NCBI RefSeq assembly: GCF_963169125.1
Contig: NC_084802.1
Coordinates: 40,570,607 to 40,634,606 of the forward strand
Length of the DNA: 64,000 nucleotides
Source: Humulus lupulus
Taxonomy: Eukaryota > Streptophyta > Magnoliopsida > Rosales > Cannabaceae
Direction of reading: 5' to 3'
Part shown: piece after piece, positions 10,821 through 23,653 of the stretch
Layout: each line of letters begins with the position of its first letter
How positions within the stretch are numbered: position 1 is the first letter of the stretch
Position numbers and translations under genes: made by a program
Notes under the pieces: model-generated
Told to the model about the DNA's origin: nothing
The model's database searches: none
The model's input: only the letters and a program-made list of their open reading frames with translations

Positions 10821-11815
10821 CACTACTACAAAAAGAGTATTTAACGTCAATTTTCAATATTGACACCAAAAACTATGGATGTCAGTGGCAGAATTGATGT
10901 CAAAACTTGTGACACCTTAAGAAGTGGATTTTTGTAGTGCCCTAGATAGCCAAGATTGTTACACTGTGTACTTTTAAATAGCGCTAGACTTTCTATTTAA
11001 GTCATTTGGTCATAAATGTGTAATTAACAGGTGTGGATTAAAAAATTTGGTCTAAAGAAGTAATTATTTCATTAAAAGTTTAAGTTCGTACATGAGATCC
11101 CAAAATAAACATTAAAATGTCATTTACAATTCAAAATAATACTACAGGCCGACTTAAGCGGCAAAATTAGGGTTCGACCCTAGGACCTCTGTGAATCCCC
11201 GGCCGTGGTGGTCGAGCAAGCTGCATATGTACATGCCGCCACCGAAGCTCTCCAACTCATGACTGGTCCAGCTTCCCTTTTCCCTTACCTGCACCACATA
11301 GCACCCGTGAGCCAAGGCTCGGTAAGAAAACTTAAACATGCTCATAAACAGTTAACATATTACATAATCATAAATAGCATGCCTAGCAGTAATAACCCTA
11401 CTTGTGCATGCATTCAATCCATATACGTGGCTATAGAGTCACATTGGGAGCCCGCTGCCCGGGATAAGTGACTGTAGAGTCACCCTGGGGCTTGTTGCCC
11501 TATTCTCTGTATAACTAGCCTTAGAGCTGGCCAAGCATACCGTTTTATTTTCCAAGCGACCATAAGGTCGGTCAAGCGTATACCACACTCCTGGATAGGT
11601 CTAACCATATCAGCCAACGCTCATCGTGCTATTGCCACCCTTGACTTATAAGTCAAGCCTTTCGGCCTGCGCTCCGCGTGCCATTGCCGCCCTTGACTTA
11701 TAAGTCAAGCCTTCCAATCAGATAATATAGACAATCATAAATCATTTAAAAATTATCCAGATATAGAGCACTCAAGTACGCTTAATCAAATAATCACAGG
11801 CATAATCATAATCAT

Positions 11816-14800
11816 TGTAACGCCTTGGTTAGCCAAGACTGTTACACTGTGTATTTTAAATAGTACTAAACTCGCTAAACGAGTCATTTATCCATAAATG
11901 TGCAACTAAATGTGGTTAACAGTTAAAAATTCTAGTCAAAGGAATAGTTATTTCGTTAAAACGTTAAGTTATACATGAGATCCCATAATAAACGTTTACA
12001 AAGTTGTTTACAATTCCAAAAGGGTAATTACAACTCAAAAGTTACAACCCGCCGACCTAAGCGGTAAAGAGAGGGTTTAACCCTAGTTCTTCTGAAAAAC
12101 CTTGGTCGTGACGGTCAAGCAACTACATATGTACACATTGCCACCGAAGCTCACCAACTCATGGCTGGTCCAACTTCCCTTTTCACTTACCTGCACCATA
12201 TAGCACCCGTGAGCCAAGGCTCAACAAGAAAACTTAAACATGCTCATAAGCAATTAATAACACATTACCAACTCACAATAGGCATGCCTAGCAGTAATAA
12301 CCCTACTCATGCATGCATATCATTCATATAACTGACTACAATGTCATATGGGCCAACTGCCCTAATTAAATGATTAATGAATCATACCAGGGCCCGTTGC
12401 CCAAATTATATGATTAATGAATCATACTGGGGCCCAGCCCTAGGATATGGGACTAATAAGTCACCCCAGGGCCCATTGCCCAATCCTCTGTATAACCAGC
12501 CTTGAAGCTGGCCTAGCGTACCTGGCGCTTAATTTTCCACGACCATTGGGTCAAATAAGTGTATGTTGTGCTCTTGATTAGGCCTAACCATATCGACCAG
12601 CACTCAATGCGCTATTGTCGCTCTTGACTTATAAGTCAATGTTTTCGACCAGCGCTTAGTGCACTATTACCATTCTTGACTCATAAGTCAAGTCTTTTCA
12701 ATCAAATAATGCAAATAGGCATATATCACATAAAAAATGTCCAGATACAGAGCATTCAACATGCTTAATCAATCAATCACAGCCATAATCATAATTATGC
12801 ACATCTACAAGGGCCCAAGCCCTAATCAAATCTATATTCAACATTCAGGACAAGCCCTAATCATGTACACCACGTATTGGGTGTATTTTTACCTCAAGTC
12901 CGAGTGTAATGTATATTAAGAATGACCCTCGAGCGCAATCTTGATTCCGAGCCCCTAGCGATAACCTAGTCACAACCAAGTATAGTATCCCATCAATAAC
13001 GAGCAAATAAAGGCTTCTGGATCGAGTCCTAGCCTCTAGAACGTCGAATTCTACTAAACCGGGTATTAGGATCGATCTTGAGCCCTTAGGTTTGAGTTCC
13101 CGCACTCAAAATCCTCTATTTGCACCACGACGCCCCCAATTAGGGTCGAGGCACCCCCACACTTAAGGCCGCGACACTTCGCAAATAGAGAGCCTAGCCC
13201 TAAATCCTCTGGACAGAGGCTGCGGCGCAGTCCAACAGGCGCCACGGTGCGACCCTACAACAGGAAACTGCCTAGATTCCTGAGTTCATGAGGGTCGCAA
13301 TGCCCAAGAACAGGGTCGTGGCGCGATCCCGCGAACCCAGCTTTCTCCAACCCATTTTGTAATGCCCCGAAATCCTTAATGCGATTTAATGGCTGGATTA
13401 GTAGGCCGGGAGGGCCATAACTGTTTAATTATGCTATTAAATGAATATATGCATGTTTATGTGAATTATATTATAATATGATGTTATATGCATGCATGTG
13501 GGTTCACATTCGATTATTAGGGTATTTTGGTAATTTGGCCCATTGGGGGCATATTTGTATATTTGGGTGCATATTGTGATTTGTGAATGAGATCCCATTA
13601 TTATGGAGATATATTTGAGCTATTCGACATGAGACGGTCTTATATTATAAATTAGCGGTTTTTTCATAACGGGGGTCTTTTATTGGGATATTGAGTTATG
13701 AGAATGTTATTTGATGATAAATTTGGAGTTATTGAGATCAGGAGGAAATTCTGGAAGTTTTGACTATAATGTCCCCGGGGGTGTTTTCGGGACCCCGAGC
13801 ACTAGGTTTTATTTGAGGTTACTTAAGCTTGAAGTAGCTTGTCAGATAGAATCGTACGTTAGAAAACCTCTCGTTCTTTCCCGTTAGTTCATTTTACCGT
13901 TCGAAGCATATTCGAAGATATCTCGAGTTCTAGGAGTCGGAATCAAGTGAGGATCGAGGCATAGCGATCCTAAGAAAGATTAGAAGCTTCTTGACCGATG
14001 GATTTGACGAGAAACAACCCAATCAAAGGTAATCTAAGTTTTAAGTTTTGAGTTTTTAGAGTTTCTAAACATAGAATTAGCTTTTGTGAATCGTTGGGTT
14101 TTTGGTTCGTTCGAGCCTTGGGATTTGATGGTTTTTGATCATTGGGAAGCTTGGGAACTTTGATTTGATGATTTGGAATTATTTAGGTATGTTTTTAGAG
14201 GGTTTGGGATGAAGGAGAACGTGTTTGGGGATGGCCCTGGGTTGGGGGCTGCAGCCTTGTTCTTGGGCGCCGCGGCCCTAGCCCGAAGAAGCAGGTGGAG
14301 TGATTTTGACTTTGCTGGGCGCCTTAGCCCTTGCTCCTGGAGTGGCTGGGGGCTACGGCCCAAGGTGTTAAGGTCGCAGCCCTTGGTCAGGTTTGAGCCC
14401 GTTTGAGTGTTTTGGCCACGGAAACTTGGTTTTAGGCCTCGAGATTGTTCCTACTACTCGGATTAGTGGGGATTGATGTCCCGGAGGCTAGATCTTGGTT
14501 TGGGAACCTTTGTTAATCATATTATGGATGGTGTCCCATATTTGGTTATGATTAGGTGACCTCTAAAGGACTAAAAGTTAGATCGTTCTCAAGGGTCGTT
14601 CTTTTGTTCATTCTCGCTCGAATCAGAGGTAAGAAAACTGCACCCTGTGTACGTGACATGCATGATTATTGTTGAGGCATGTTGGTTGATAAATGTGGAC
14701 ATTGATTGCATATTAAATGCTAGCAAATATTGTTTACTTATATATGGCATTGACTAGTCAGGGACACTGACCTAAGAGTCAGAAACAGCATAAGCGTCCT

Positions 14801-16483
14801 GAACGTAGGGCCGAATGAAGATTAGATCAAATCGATATCAGCGTTGAATGACTCTAAGGCATTAATGCTGGACCGAACCTAAGGTCGATGAAACTTATAA
14901 GCGCTTGGCTAGTCTAAGACTAGTTACTCAGAGCCAGGGCCTATGGCCTAGGTGACTGCTTGTCACATGGCTAGGGAACGGTGTTCCATAGTTATGACTC
15001 TAGAGTCATGAGGAAGGTTATGTTGGTGACTAGTCATCATGCATCTATCCTGTTTAAGCTAGTGAAAGGTTCACTTATCTGCTAAACCCTGGTGACCCTA
15101 TCGTCACATGGCTAAAGAAAGCTGTACCCACCTTAGTGACTTTTGCGACTGTCACTTGCCTGTTTTGGACTGAAAGTTCTGAATGATTATTATGATAATT
15201 GTTGATATTATATCATGCTATATTGTGTTTTCTTGTTGGGCCTTGGCTCATGGGTGCTATGTGGTGCAGGTAAAGGGAAAGAAAAGTTCACCCAGCCTTG
15301 AGTGGAGAGCTTAGGTGGTGATGTATACATATGCGGCCGCTTGACCACCACGGCCAAGGAATTCTCAGAGGAACTAGGGGGTTTACCCTATTTTTGCCGC
15401 TTAGGTCGGCGGTTTTGTAAATTTGAAACAGTAATGACCAGTTTGAGTTGTAAATAACTTGTAAAATATTTTATGGGCCCATGAATAGTTTTATGTATTA
15501 AATAAAATATATCCTTTCCTTTTTATTGTTTTTCTACCTTAGCCTGTTAATAACACTTAGAAGCACGTTTTAACCAAAGGACTCGGGTAGCGGGTCAAAT
15601 TTCCGGTTCACCATAACTGTTCTGGGGTAACCAGGGCATTACACATTTCCTCCCAAAATTCACCCCAAAACCGTACCAAACCCACCATTTAATCTCAAAA
15701 CATCCCTAGAACATCCCAGGCAACAAAACCCACTTTTCAAATGGATTAAAAACTCACCAAACCATAAAATCCAAATCAAAACTTAAGAAACTTAAGGAAA
15801 CAGAAACTCAGAAAATTTAAGCTTAAATTACCTCCGATTAAGTCATTTTCCAACTAAATCCTCTGGCTATCAAACTTCTAGTCTTCTCTAGAATTGTTAT
15901 GACTCTAACCTTGCTTGAATTCGAGCCCTAAATCTCGAGTTTCCTTCGAAAACGCTAGCGAGTGTCAAGTGAGAGAACGGGAGAGAGAATGAGAGTATTG
16001 AACGTGCTTTATGTTTGTGACAGGTTACTTAGGGTTCTAGTAACCTTAAGCAAACCCCAAGGCTCGGGGTACCCAAAACGTCCCTTAGGGTAAAATAGTC
16101 AAAATCCCCAGAACTCCCTCCTAATCTCGCTAACCCCAAATATATCCTTGAATATTTATTCCCATTACCCAATATCCCGGTAAAGTACTAAATACCCCTT
16201 GACTCACCCCGAGTCGAGTATAGGTCCTGTTGTGACTTTCCTGCTAACTTGCTCCCTAAGATCGCTTCGTGCCAAATAACCCAAATATATCCACATAATA
16301 ATGTGTTCTCACACATATATCACATATATTCCAAATATACCCATAATGTGCCAAATTACAAAAATTGCCCTTCTGATAAGAAACGGATCCACATGCATAT
16401 TTAATACACCTAAACATGCATATCAAGTCATCCTCCCCCCTAATCAAAGCCCTAAGCCTTATTAGGTAATTTGGGACATTACA
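11816..16483 (-). repeat. solo LTR B, inserted in A and interrupted by C
   Basis: Starts TGTAACGCCTTGG and ends GGGACATTACA, flanked by ATCAT on both sides (11811-11815 and 16484-16488). Net length without C is about 2.38 kb. Closely similar to A through its whole length (for example the TGAGCCAAGGCTC and TAGCAGTAATAACCC segments). Contains GC-rich stretches but no credible gene. Confidence 0.88.
13358..15643 (+). repeat. solo LTR C, inserted in B
   Basis: Starts TGTAATGCCCCG and ends AGGGCATTACA, flanked by CATTT (13353-13357 and 15644-15648). Length 2286 bp. Opposite orientation to A and B. Small reading frames inside it, such as one at 14173-14406, are chance frames in GC-rich LTR sequence. 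Confidence 0.9.
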
Positions 16484-17746
16484 ATCATGCTCATTTACAG
16501 GGGCCCGGGTCCTAATCATAATCCAGGGTGCAGTTTTCTCACGTCTAGTCCAAGCACTGGATAAATAGAAATGACCCTCGAGCACGATCCCCTTTCGAGC
16601 CCTAGCGGTACCCTAGTGACAACCATAATAAAGGATATCCATCAATATCGAACGAAATAAAGGCTTCTAGATCAAGTCCTAGCCTCTGGGACCTCGAACT
16701 AAACCTGGTAATAGAATCATTCCCAAGCCCTTAGGTGTGAGTCCCCGCAACTCAAAACCTAAACTGACCATTTTCCCCAATTAGAGTTGCAACTCAGGCC
16801 CCATAGGGTCGTGGTGAGCCACAAGTCAGAGAGCTCTGAAACTCTCCTCACTCGACGCGCGCTGCGGCACAACCTGCCCAGTGACGTGGAACTTAAGTGC
16901 ATCCAGGGACCTCCTTGTCCCTCTGAGTTCATGCGAGCTGCGACGCCTCAGGAATATCACCGCGGTGCGAACTTGCAAACCCAGAATTCTGCGTTTTCTT
17001 CTGAGCCAAAATCCCAAATTTTCCTCCCAAAACCAAACCACAGCCAAAACTAAGTCCCAAAAACGTTCCCAAACATCTCAATCAACATATAAACCCCAGA
17101 AACTCCATTAAAATTCCATTAACACCAAAATCCCAATCTTGAGCTTATAAGCTAAAAAACACAAAGAAATCAAACCAGAAATTCACCAAGATAAGAAAGA
17201 ACTTTTACCTCAACTGAATGATTTCGACACTAGGCTGAATCTCAAACAAATCCCCAGCTCTAAACTCCTCCAAGCTCTCCCAAATTCCAAGCCTTTCTTC
17301 TAAAGATTTTAAGAATTCCCCAAGTGCCCAAGAGAAAAAGAAAAAAACAAGAGAGTGAGGGAGAGGGATCTACTGAGTGTTTCCTTTTGTTTTTTTTTTT
17401 GGTTATTTCTGAGAGCTTCTAGTAAGCTCAAGTCACCCTTTGGCTTGGAAAAGACCAAACTACACTTTGGTCAATTCAATTGCTCTTTAATGCCCCCAAG
17501 AGCAAAATCGTCTTTTGCCCCCATTTCCCACTAATCTAAATTAACACCAATATTCCCAATTAATCATCAATAAATTCTCATTACCCGATAATCCCCAATA
17601 ATGTACTAAATTACCAAAATACCTCTAGGCTCATACCGAGCCAAGTATTTGATCCCGTTGTGACTAACCCACTAACTTGCTCACTAGGATCGTATATTCA
17701 CATAATAATGTGGTCTAAATCACAATATATATATATACAAATACAC

Positions 17747-20359
17747 TGTAATGCCCCAAATTTCCCTAATAAGGTTTAGGACCTTGATTAGGAGGTCGGG
17801 AGGGTCATAATTGATTTATTAGGCTATTAAATAATTACATGCATGTGTTATGTGAATTATATTATAATATGATGATAAATGCATGCATATGGGTCAATTT
17901 TTAATCATAAGGGCATTTCTGTAATTTGGTCGTTGAGGGCGTGATTGTGTATTTTCATGCATGTGGGTGAATTATAAATAATACCACATTATATGTGAAT
18001 TTTTTCGAGCCATTCGACATGAGACGATCACGGAATGCAAGTTATCGGTCTAGTTATAACAGGGTTAATTTCGGGGCTCGGGGTGAGTCTCGGGGTAGTT
18101 TGGTGATTAGAAAATTGCTGGGAATTAAAAGGTAATGGGATATGATTTATTAGTATTTGAGAATATTGGGAATAATGGGAATTGGAGGACGTTAATTATG
18201 ATTAGCAGGATAAGTGGCAAAATGACTATTTTGCCCTTAGTGGGTTTGGGAGAGTGTTTTGACCCTAGGGGCATAATGATCATTTTGGACCAAAATCAGT
18301 GACTTATTCACCTTTCCCCTCAGCTGAAGGTAACCTTAAAAAAAATAGAGCATCATTATCATCCTCTCTCTCTCTTCTCGATCATCATCCTTCCTCTTCT
18401 TCCTTTGTTTTTTTTTAAACTTCCTTTGAGGATCTAAGCTAGGAGAGCAAGGCTTGAGGGCTTAGGACCTTGGTTCAACCATTGAAGAGGATCTAAATCA
18501 AGCTTGAGGTAAGAAATTCAGCCATGAAAATCTTTGGCTTATACCCTGTTTTCTAGTAGTTTCAGCTGAGAATTTTGAAGTGGATAGTTGGGGATTCAAT
18601 GAGGTTTTTGGAGAAGTTTGCTTGTGTTTTGATGAGGTTGAGGTATGAATGAAGTTTTGGGGTTAAATTATAGGTTTGGATTATGTTTGGGGTTGGTTTT
18701 GAAGCTTGGTTTTCAGGGGAAATTGCAGGGGAGAAGACCAGAGTTTTTCTGGTCTGTCAGTGGTGCCCCAGCGCTAGGCAGAGCAGGAATTGGGGGTTCT
18801 CTCTGACTTGGGCAGTGCCCCAGCGCTACCAAGCAGCGCCCCAACACTTGTTCACTTTCCAGCAAACCTATTTTTAGGGTTTGGGATGACTTTGAGGGCT
18901 CGGGGGATGGTTCCACTACCCCGTTTGGGTGGTTTGGGAGTCCTAAGAGCACGGGATTGGTCCCAGAGTGAGGTTTTAAATTATAAATCTTTTTATGATT
19001 TATTTTATTGATGGGATTCCATATTTGGTTATGACTAGGTGACCACTAAAGGATCAAAGGATTGATCGTTCTCAATGGTCATTCTTTTACTAATTCTTGC
19101 TTGAACCCGAGGTAAGAAAACTGCACCCTATATATGACATGCGTGATTATTATTGAGGCATGTTGAGTGATTAAATGTGGACATTGATTGCATATTAAAT
19201 GCTTAGCAAATCTTGCTTATTTTTGAATGGCACTGACTTACTAGTCAGAATCGGCAATGGTGTCAGATCCGTCTGTGAAGCTGTGACTTACTAGTCAAGT
19301 TCATCAACAGTACTGAGCACTGGTTGTGTGTTACTGACCTAAGAGTCAGGAGCGCCATAAGCGTCATGAACGCAGAGCCAATGAAAGATTAGATCTAATT
19401 GACTTCTACATTGAATGACTCATATAGAGCATTGATGCTGGACCGACCCTAAGTTCGATGAAAATTATAAGCGCTTGACTAGTCTATGACTAGTTACTCA
19501 GAGCCAGGGCCAAAGGCCTAGGTGACTGTTTTGTCACATGGCTAAGGAAGCGGTACCCACAGTAGTGACTCTATGGTCACTCGGTAGGTTTATGTTGGTG
19601 ACTATGTCATCAAATACCTATCTTATTTAAGGTAGTGAAAGGATCACTTATTTGTAAAGTGCAGGTGACTGTATCGTCACATGGCCAATGGGAACGGAAC
19701 CCACCTTAGTGACTTTTACAACTGTCACTCTTTTACTTAGGGCTATAAGCCCAGTATGGTTATCGGAACCACCAGTGTTAAATCACTTATCTGATTAGGA
19801 TTGACTTGATAGTCATCCACTCAGGAGGGTAGGATTTCTTATCCTGAATACCCCATCATTATTTGAACTTATTTGCATGCGTGGTTAAGGCTATCATTGC
19901 TAGGCATGCACGTTATGACTTGATTACATGTTATTACTATTCATGAGCATATTGAGTTTTCTTGCTGGGCTTCGGCTCACGAGTGCTATGTGGTGCAGGT
20001 AAAGGCAAAAGAAAGTTGGACCATCCTTGAGTTGGAGAGCTTAGGTGACGATGTGTACATATGCGGCTGCTCGACCGCCACGACCGAGGGTTGAAAGAGG
20101 AACTAGGGTTAAACCCTGTTTTGCAGCTTAGATCGGCTGGTTGTAAATATTTTCTTGTAATTAAACTTTAAATTATAATTTTGGGATCCCAATGTATATA
20201 GTAAATGTTCTAATGAAACGTTATATCTTAACCAAAGTTTTTAATCCCTAAATTGCTAATCATACTTAGTTACACGATTTTGGCCAAATGTCTCGATTAG
20301 CGAGTTTAGCACTGTTTAAATGCGCACCGTAACGGTCCCTGGAGTTTAGGGCTGTTACA
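17747..20359 (+). repeat. solo LTR D, inserted in A
   Basis: Starts TGTAATGCCCCAAAT and ends GGGCTGTTACA, flanked by TACAC (17742-17746 and 20360-20364). Length 2613 bp, somewhat longer than C because of extra repeat units near 19240-19340. A CT-rich stretch (18360-18412) followed by a GAGGTAAGAA site resembles a transcribed leader and splice donor. Confidence 0.9.
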
Positions 20360-20862
20360 TACACCCTCAACGAGTGGAAATTACGAAAATACCCTTCTAA
20401 TAAGAAACATGCCCACATGCATGCTTAATACACCTAAACATGCAAACATAGTCATATCATAATATAACTCACATATTCATATAATAATGTACACATATCA
20501 CATAAACACCTAATTAATCTAATTATTCCCCTCCTGGCCCCCTAATCAAGACACTAAGCCTTATTAGGGAATTTGAGACGTTACAATTTTGGTGTCAGTA
20601 CAACACCGACGCCTTTAAGTTATGCATTAAAAAATTAACTTAATATCATATTCGATCAATGTCATATCAATATACCATTGAAAAAAAATTAGATTTCTAT
20701 ATTACAATTCTCTATCAAAATTTTATAGTGATATCAAATGAATCATTGATGTCATATTTGTTATAATTGGTTAAATATAAGATTAAGTGTATTTTTATAA
20801 TATAGTGCAAAACACTTAACGATTTCACATAATAGTGATGTGAAATTTAATTTTTGTTGTAG

Positions 20863-21344
20863 ACATTTATAATTTATCCTTTTGAGTTTAAAATGATACA
20901 TTGAAGTATTAAGCATGTCCAAAAAGTTTGGGAACGTTTGGAAGTCTTTAAAGTCATTTTTGGACAAGTTGGATAGGTCTTGAGGCAACGCATTGCCCCC
21001 TTGAAAATGACACACCTCACGCGCATGATAGGACTTGAGGCATTACAGCAAGTGACACATCATCTGATAGGCAATGCGCATCGCTTGCTGCGTTCGTATG
21101 CATGCCACGTTTTTGCCTCCAAAATATGTTTTAAAAAGGTCTTGTTCTATTAGTTAGACCTAATGACTATTCCTAACCTAATTATATTATATTATATATA
21201 TATAGAGAGAGAGAGTTTTTGGGACTTGATCACTCATTTTAACTATCCATCTCTAAAATCTCTCTTTCTTAAGCTCTCCAAGACTCAATTTTCTCCAAGA
21301 AATTCATCAAAATTACGTGACTTGTGAATTTCATATGCTTGTTG
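20863..21344. other. spacer left of solo LTR
   Basis: No gene. A (TA)n(GA)n microsatellite lies at about 21185-21215, followed by CT-rich sequence. This unit resumes right of the solo LTR at 22413. Confidence 0.5.
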
Positions 21345-22407
21345 TGTTGACCACGATTTTGGCCAACGACGAGTAGACGTCAAAACTACAATAAACCTTT
21401 AAGAGAAAAATACGACACTGATAATTTTATAGTGGTTCAGCCCCAATTTATTGGTAATAGCCTAATCCACTTGGAGTTGTGATATATATATCCTACACTT
21501 AAGATCAGTTGAACTTGAATCAATTGAGTTTCTTAAGTGTAAGTAGAAAAATACATAGTTTCTCTCTCTAAACTCTCTCAGAAAATGCCCCAAGAATGCC
21601 CCAAGTAACAGTCCCAAAGTCTCCAAACTAGAGAGTTTTTCTCAGTCTAAAAAGACCAAATCCCCCTAAATGATGCCATGAGCCCTCTATTTATAAGCTC
21701 ATGGATCGTACATCAGATATATTCCTTTGACCGGGTCCTTGGTTCTTCCAACAGACTTTAATTAATAAAATATAAATGAATTTAAAATACAATAATATAG
21801 CTATTATTCCGGGATATCTGAGAGATTCCCGCGGCAGTTGAGAACGATTCAGGTTGAAGTTGTTACTGAGGACATAGGCAAGCACCTCTCATCGGCAAAG
21901 CACACCTCTAGCACACCTTTGGTCGGTATAAGCAAAGCACTACTCTAGCATACCTCTGGTCTAGCATGACACATCTCTGGTCTAGCAAAACACTTTACTG
22001 GTCGGGCAAAACAAATGACTGGTCAGCCAAAATAAATGACTGGTTAGCCAAAACGACTGACTGGTCGGCCAAAACAGATGACTGGTCGGTCAAAACGACT
22101 GACTGGTCGGCCAAAACAGATGACTGGTCGGTCAAAACGACTGATTGGTCGGCCAAAACAACTGACTGGTCGACCAAAACAGATGACTGGTCAGTCAAAA
22201 TGACTGACTGGTCGGCCAAACTCCTAACTGGTCAGTCAAAAATCTTTACCGATCGGACATAAATTCTATCAGGTCGGTCAAATCATTTTATCACAATTCC
22301 GAAGAGCCAATACATTTATTGACTATTAATGTGCCATTTACTGACCATGCATTGCCACTTGTCACTTCTGATTGCCACGTCATCGAACTGAAATTTTAGG
22401 GATAACA
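21345..22407 (-). repeat. solo LTR, Tat-like class, carrying a minisatellite
   Basis: Starts TGTTGACCACG, ends TTAGGGATAACA, flanked by TGTTG on both sides (21340-21344 and 22408-22412). Length 1063 bp. A minus-strand TATA box (TATAAATAG) lies near 21688-21697, giving orientation. The phrase GTGGTTCAGCCCCAA near the start recurs in the LTR at 61933, so the two are related. No internal domain is present. Confidence 0.85.
21985..22260. repeat. 21-bp minisatellite within the solo LTR
   Basis: About twelve copies of a 21-bp unit with consensus near GACTGGTCGGCCAAAAC plus four variable bases. Because 21 is a multiple of three, it is open on both strands: the plus strand reads heptads such as DWSAKTD and the minus strand reads DQSVVLA-type heptads. 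Last copies at the right end are degenerate. Confidence 0.9.
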
Positions 22408-22412
22408 TGTTG

Positions 22413-22745
22413 TATTCCACTATTTATTCCTACTTGTTGAAACCTCAAGCAACTCTCATAGTGGTTTAGGAATGAAGGTTTTGGACAAAGATCCTCATCT
22501 TTTGCAAGCTTTTGTGTTATTTTATGTTATTGTTTTATTTGTTCTATTTTTTTTTATAGATCCCATTGTTGTGTTAACTACTTACCCCCAACAATATCAA
22601 TATACTGTATTAAAAAAAAACCACATATTACAAACTTCAACCATAAGGCCTCTACTTTTCTCAATCCAAAATACAACAAATTCAATCATCCTAATTCTAA
22701 GCCAAAAGAAACAACACATTATATATATTTATATAGATTTCAACG
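22413..22745. other. spacer, no gene
   Basis: AT-rich continuation of the unit left of the solo LTR. No supported reading frame. Confidence 0.5.
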
Positions 22746-23653
22746 TGTTAGGCATAATGCCCTAAAAGCATGTGTAAAGACATTTTATTTTGGAAAATTA
22801 ATAAAAGTGTATTTTTCCTTATTTCTGAATTATTATTGAATAATTAACATAAATATCCAAAAAAGTTACTATTCATTAATGACAATATATATTGTATTAC
22901 TACGAAATGATTAAGATCATAAATAATGAATAACATTACAGGAAAACAGGCCTACAACGACATCAAAAGTCGGCTCTATAGGTCACGAAGTCGTCTCTGT
23001 AGGCTTTTAAGGACGACACGTTGTCGCAAAAATATCGTCGCAGTAGGTCTGTATGTGTAGGGACTTACTGCGACGACATTTTGATGTCGTCATAGTAGAA
23101 TTTCTTTACTGCAATGACTTGGTTGTCGCAGTAGGACACTCGCAAAATCCATTTTTTTAATTAGACCCTATTGCGACGACATGTCGTCTTTGTAGGTTTG
23201 TTTCAAAATAGAAAATTTTGAATTTTGAGACTTATAGCGATGACATGTCGTCTTTGTAGGTGTTTTCAGAATAATTTTTTTGAATTTTTGACCCTACAGT
23301 GACGACATATTGACTCTCTAGGTCTTTTTTGAAATAAAAAATTAATAAATTAAAAAAAATTAAAAATTAGTAAATTTTAAAAAAATTCTAAAAAAATCAC
23401 AATTCTAACCAACTCATATCATTAAAACATATACTTAATAACTTAATATTTTCAACACTCATAAATAATTAGAAAAAAAAAACATAAATTACTTTCTAAC
23501 ATCAAATGATGTTCACCATATATACCAACACATATATAATTCCAAATAAACTTTTAATACTAACATTCAAACATATAGTATACACTAACACATATATAAA
23601 TCCTCACATATTTGAAAAAAAAACAAATTATATCAATATGTGTTCAATATCAA

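Larger units (their letters stand above)
10933..20585 (-). repeat. solo LTR A, interrupted by B and D
   Basis: Starts TGTAGTGCCCTAG and ends GAGACGTTACA, flanked by perfect 5-bp duplications ATTTT (10928-10932 and 20586-20590). Removing the two later insertions (B with its duplication, D with its duplication) leaves about 2.36 kb, matching the size of the other family members. No internal region, primer site or polypurine tract is present, so it is a solo LTR. Orientation is relative: C and D carry a CT-rich leader-like stretch and GTAAG donor-like sites on the plus strand, so A and B are taken as minus. Confidence 0.85.
10821..20862. mobile_element. small CACTA-like element split by solo LTR A
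   Basis: Left part 10821-10932 begins CACTACTACAAAAAG; right part 20591-20862 ends TTTTTGTTGTAG, so the termini are CTACWACAAAAA inverted repeats. The inside carries repeated TGACA/TGTCA motifs, like CACTA subterminal repeats. Without the LTR nest it would be about 390 bp. The far right tip is mutated and no target duplication is clear, so the superfamily call is tentative. Confidence 0.45.

Noticed and set aside
13358..15643. GC-rich frames such as 14173-14406 and 16787-17111
   Set aside because: Inside solo LTRs, with no domain and no upstream signal; the frames exist on both strands.
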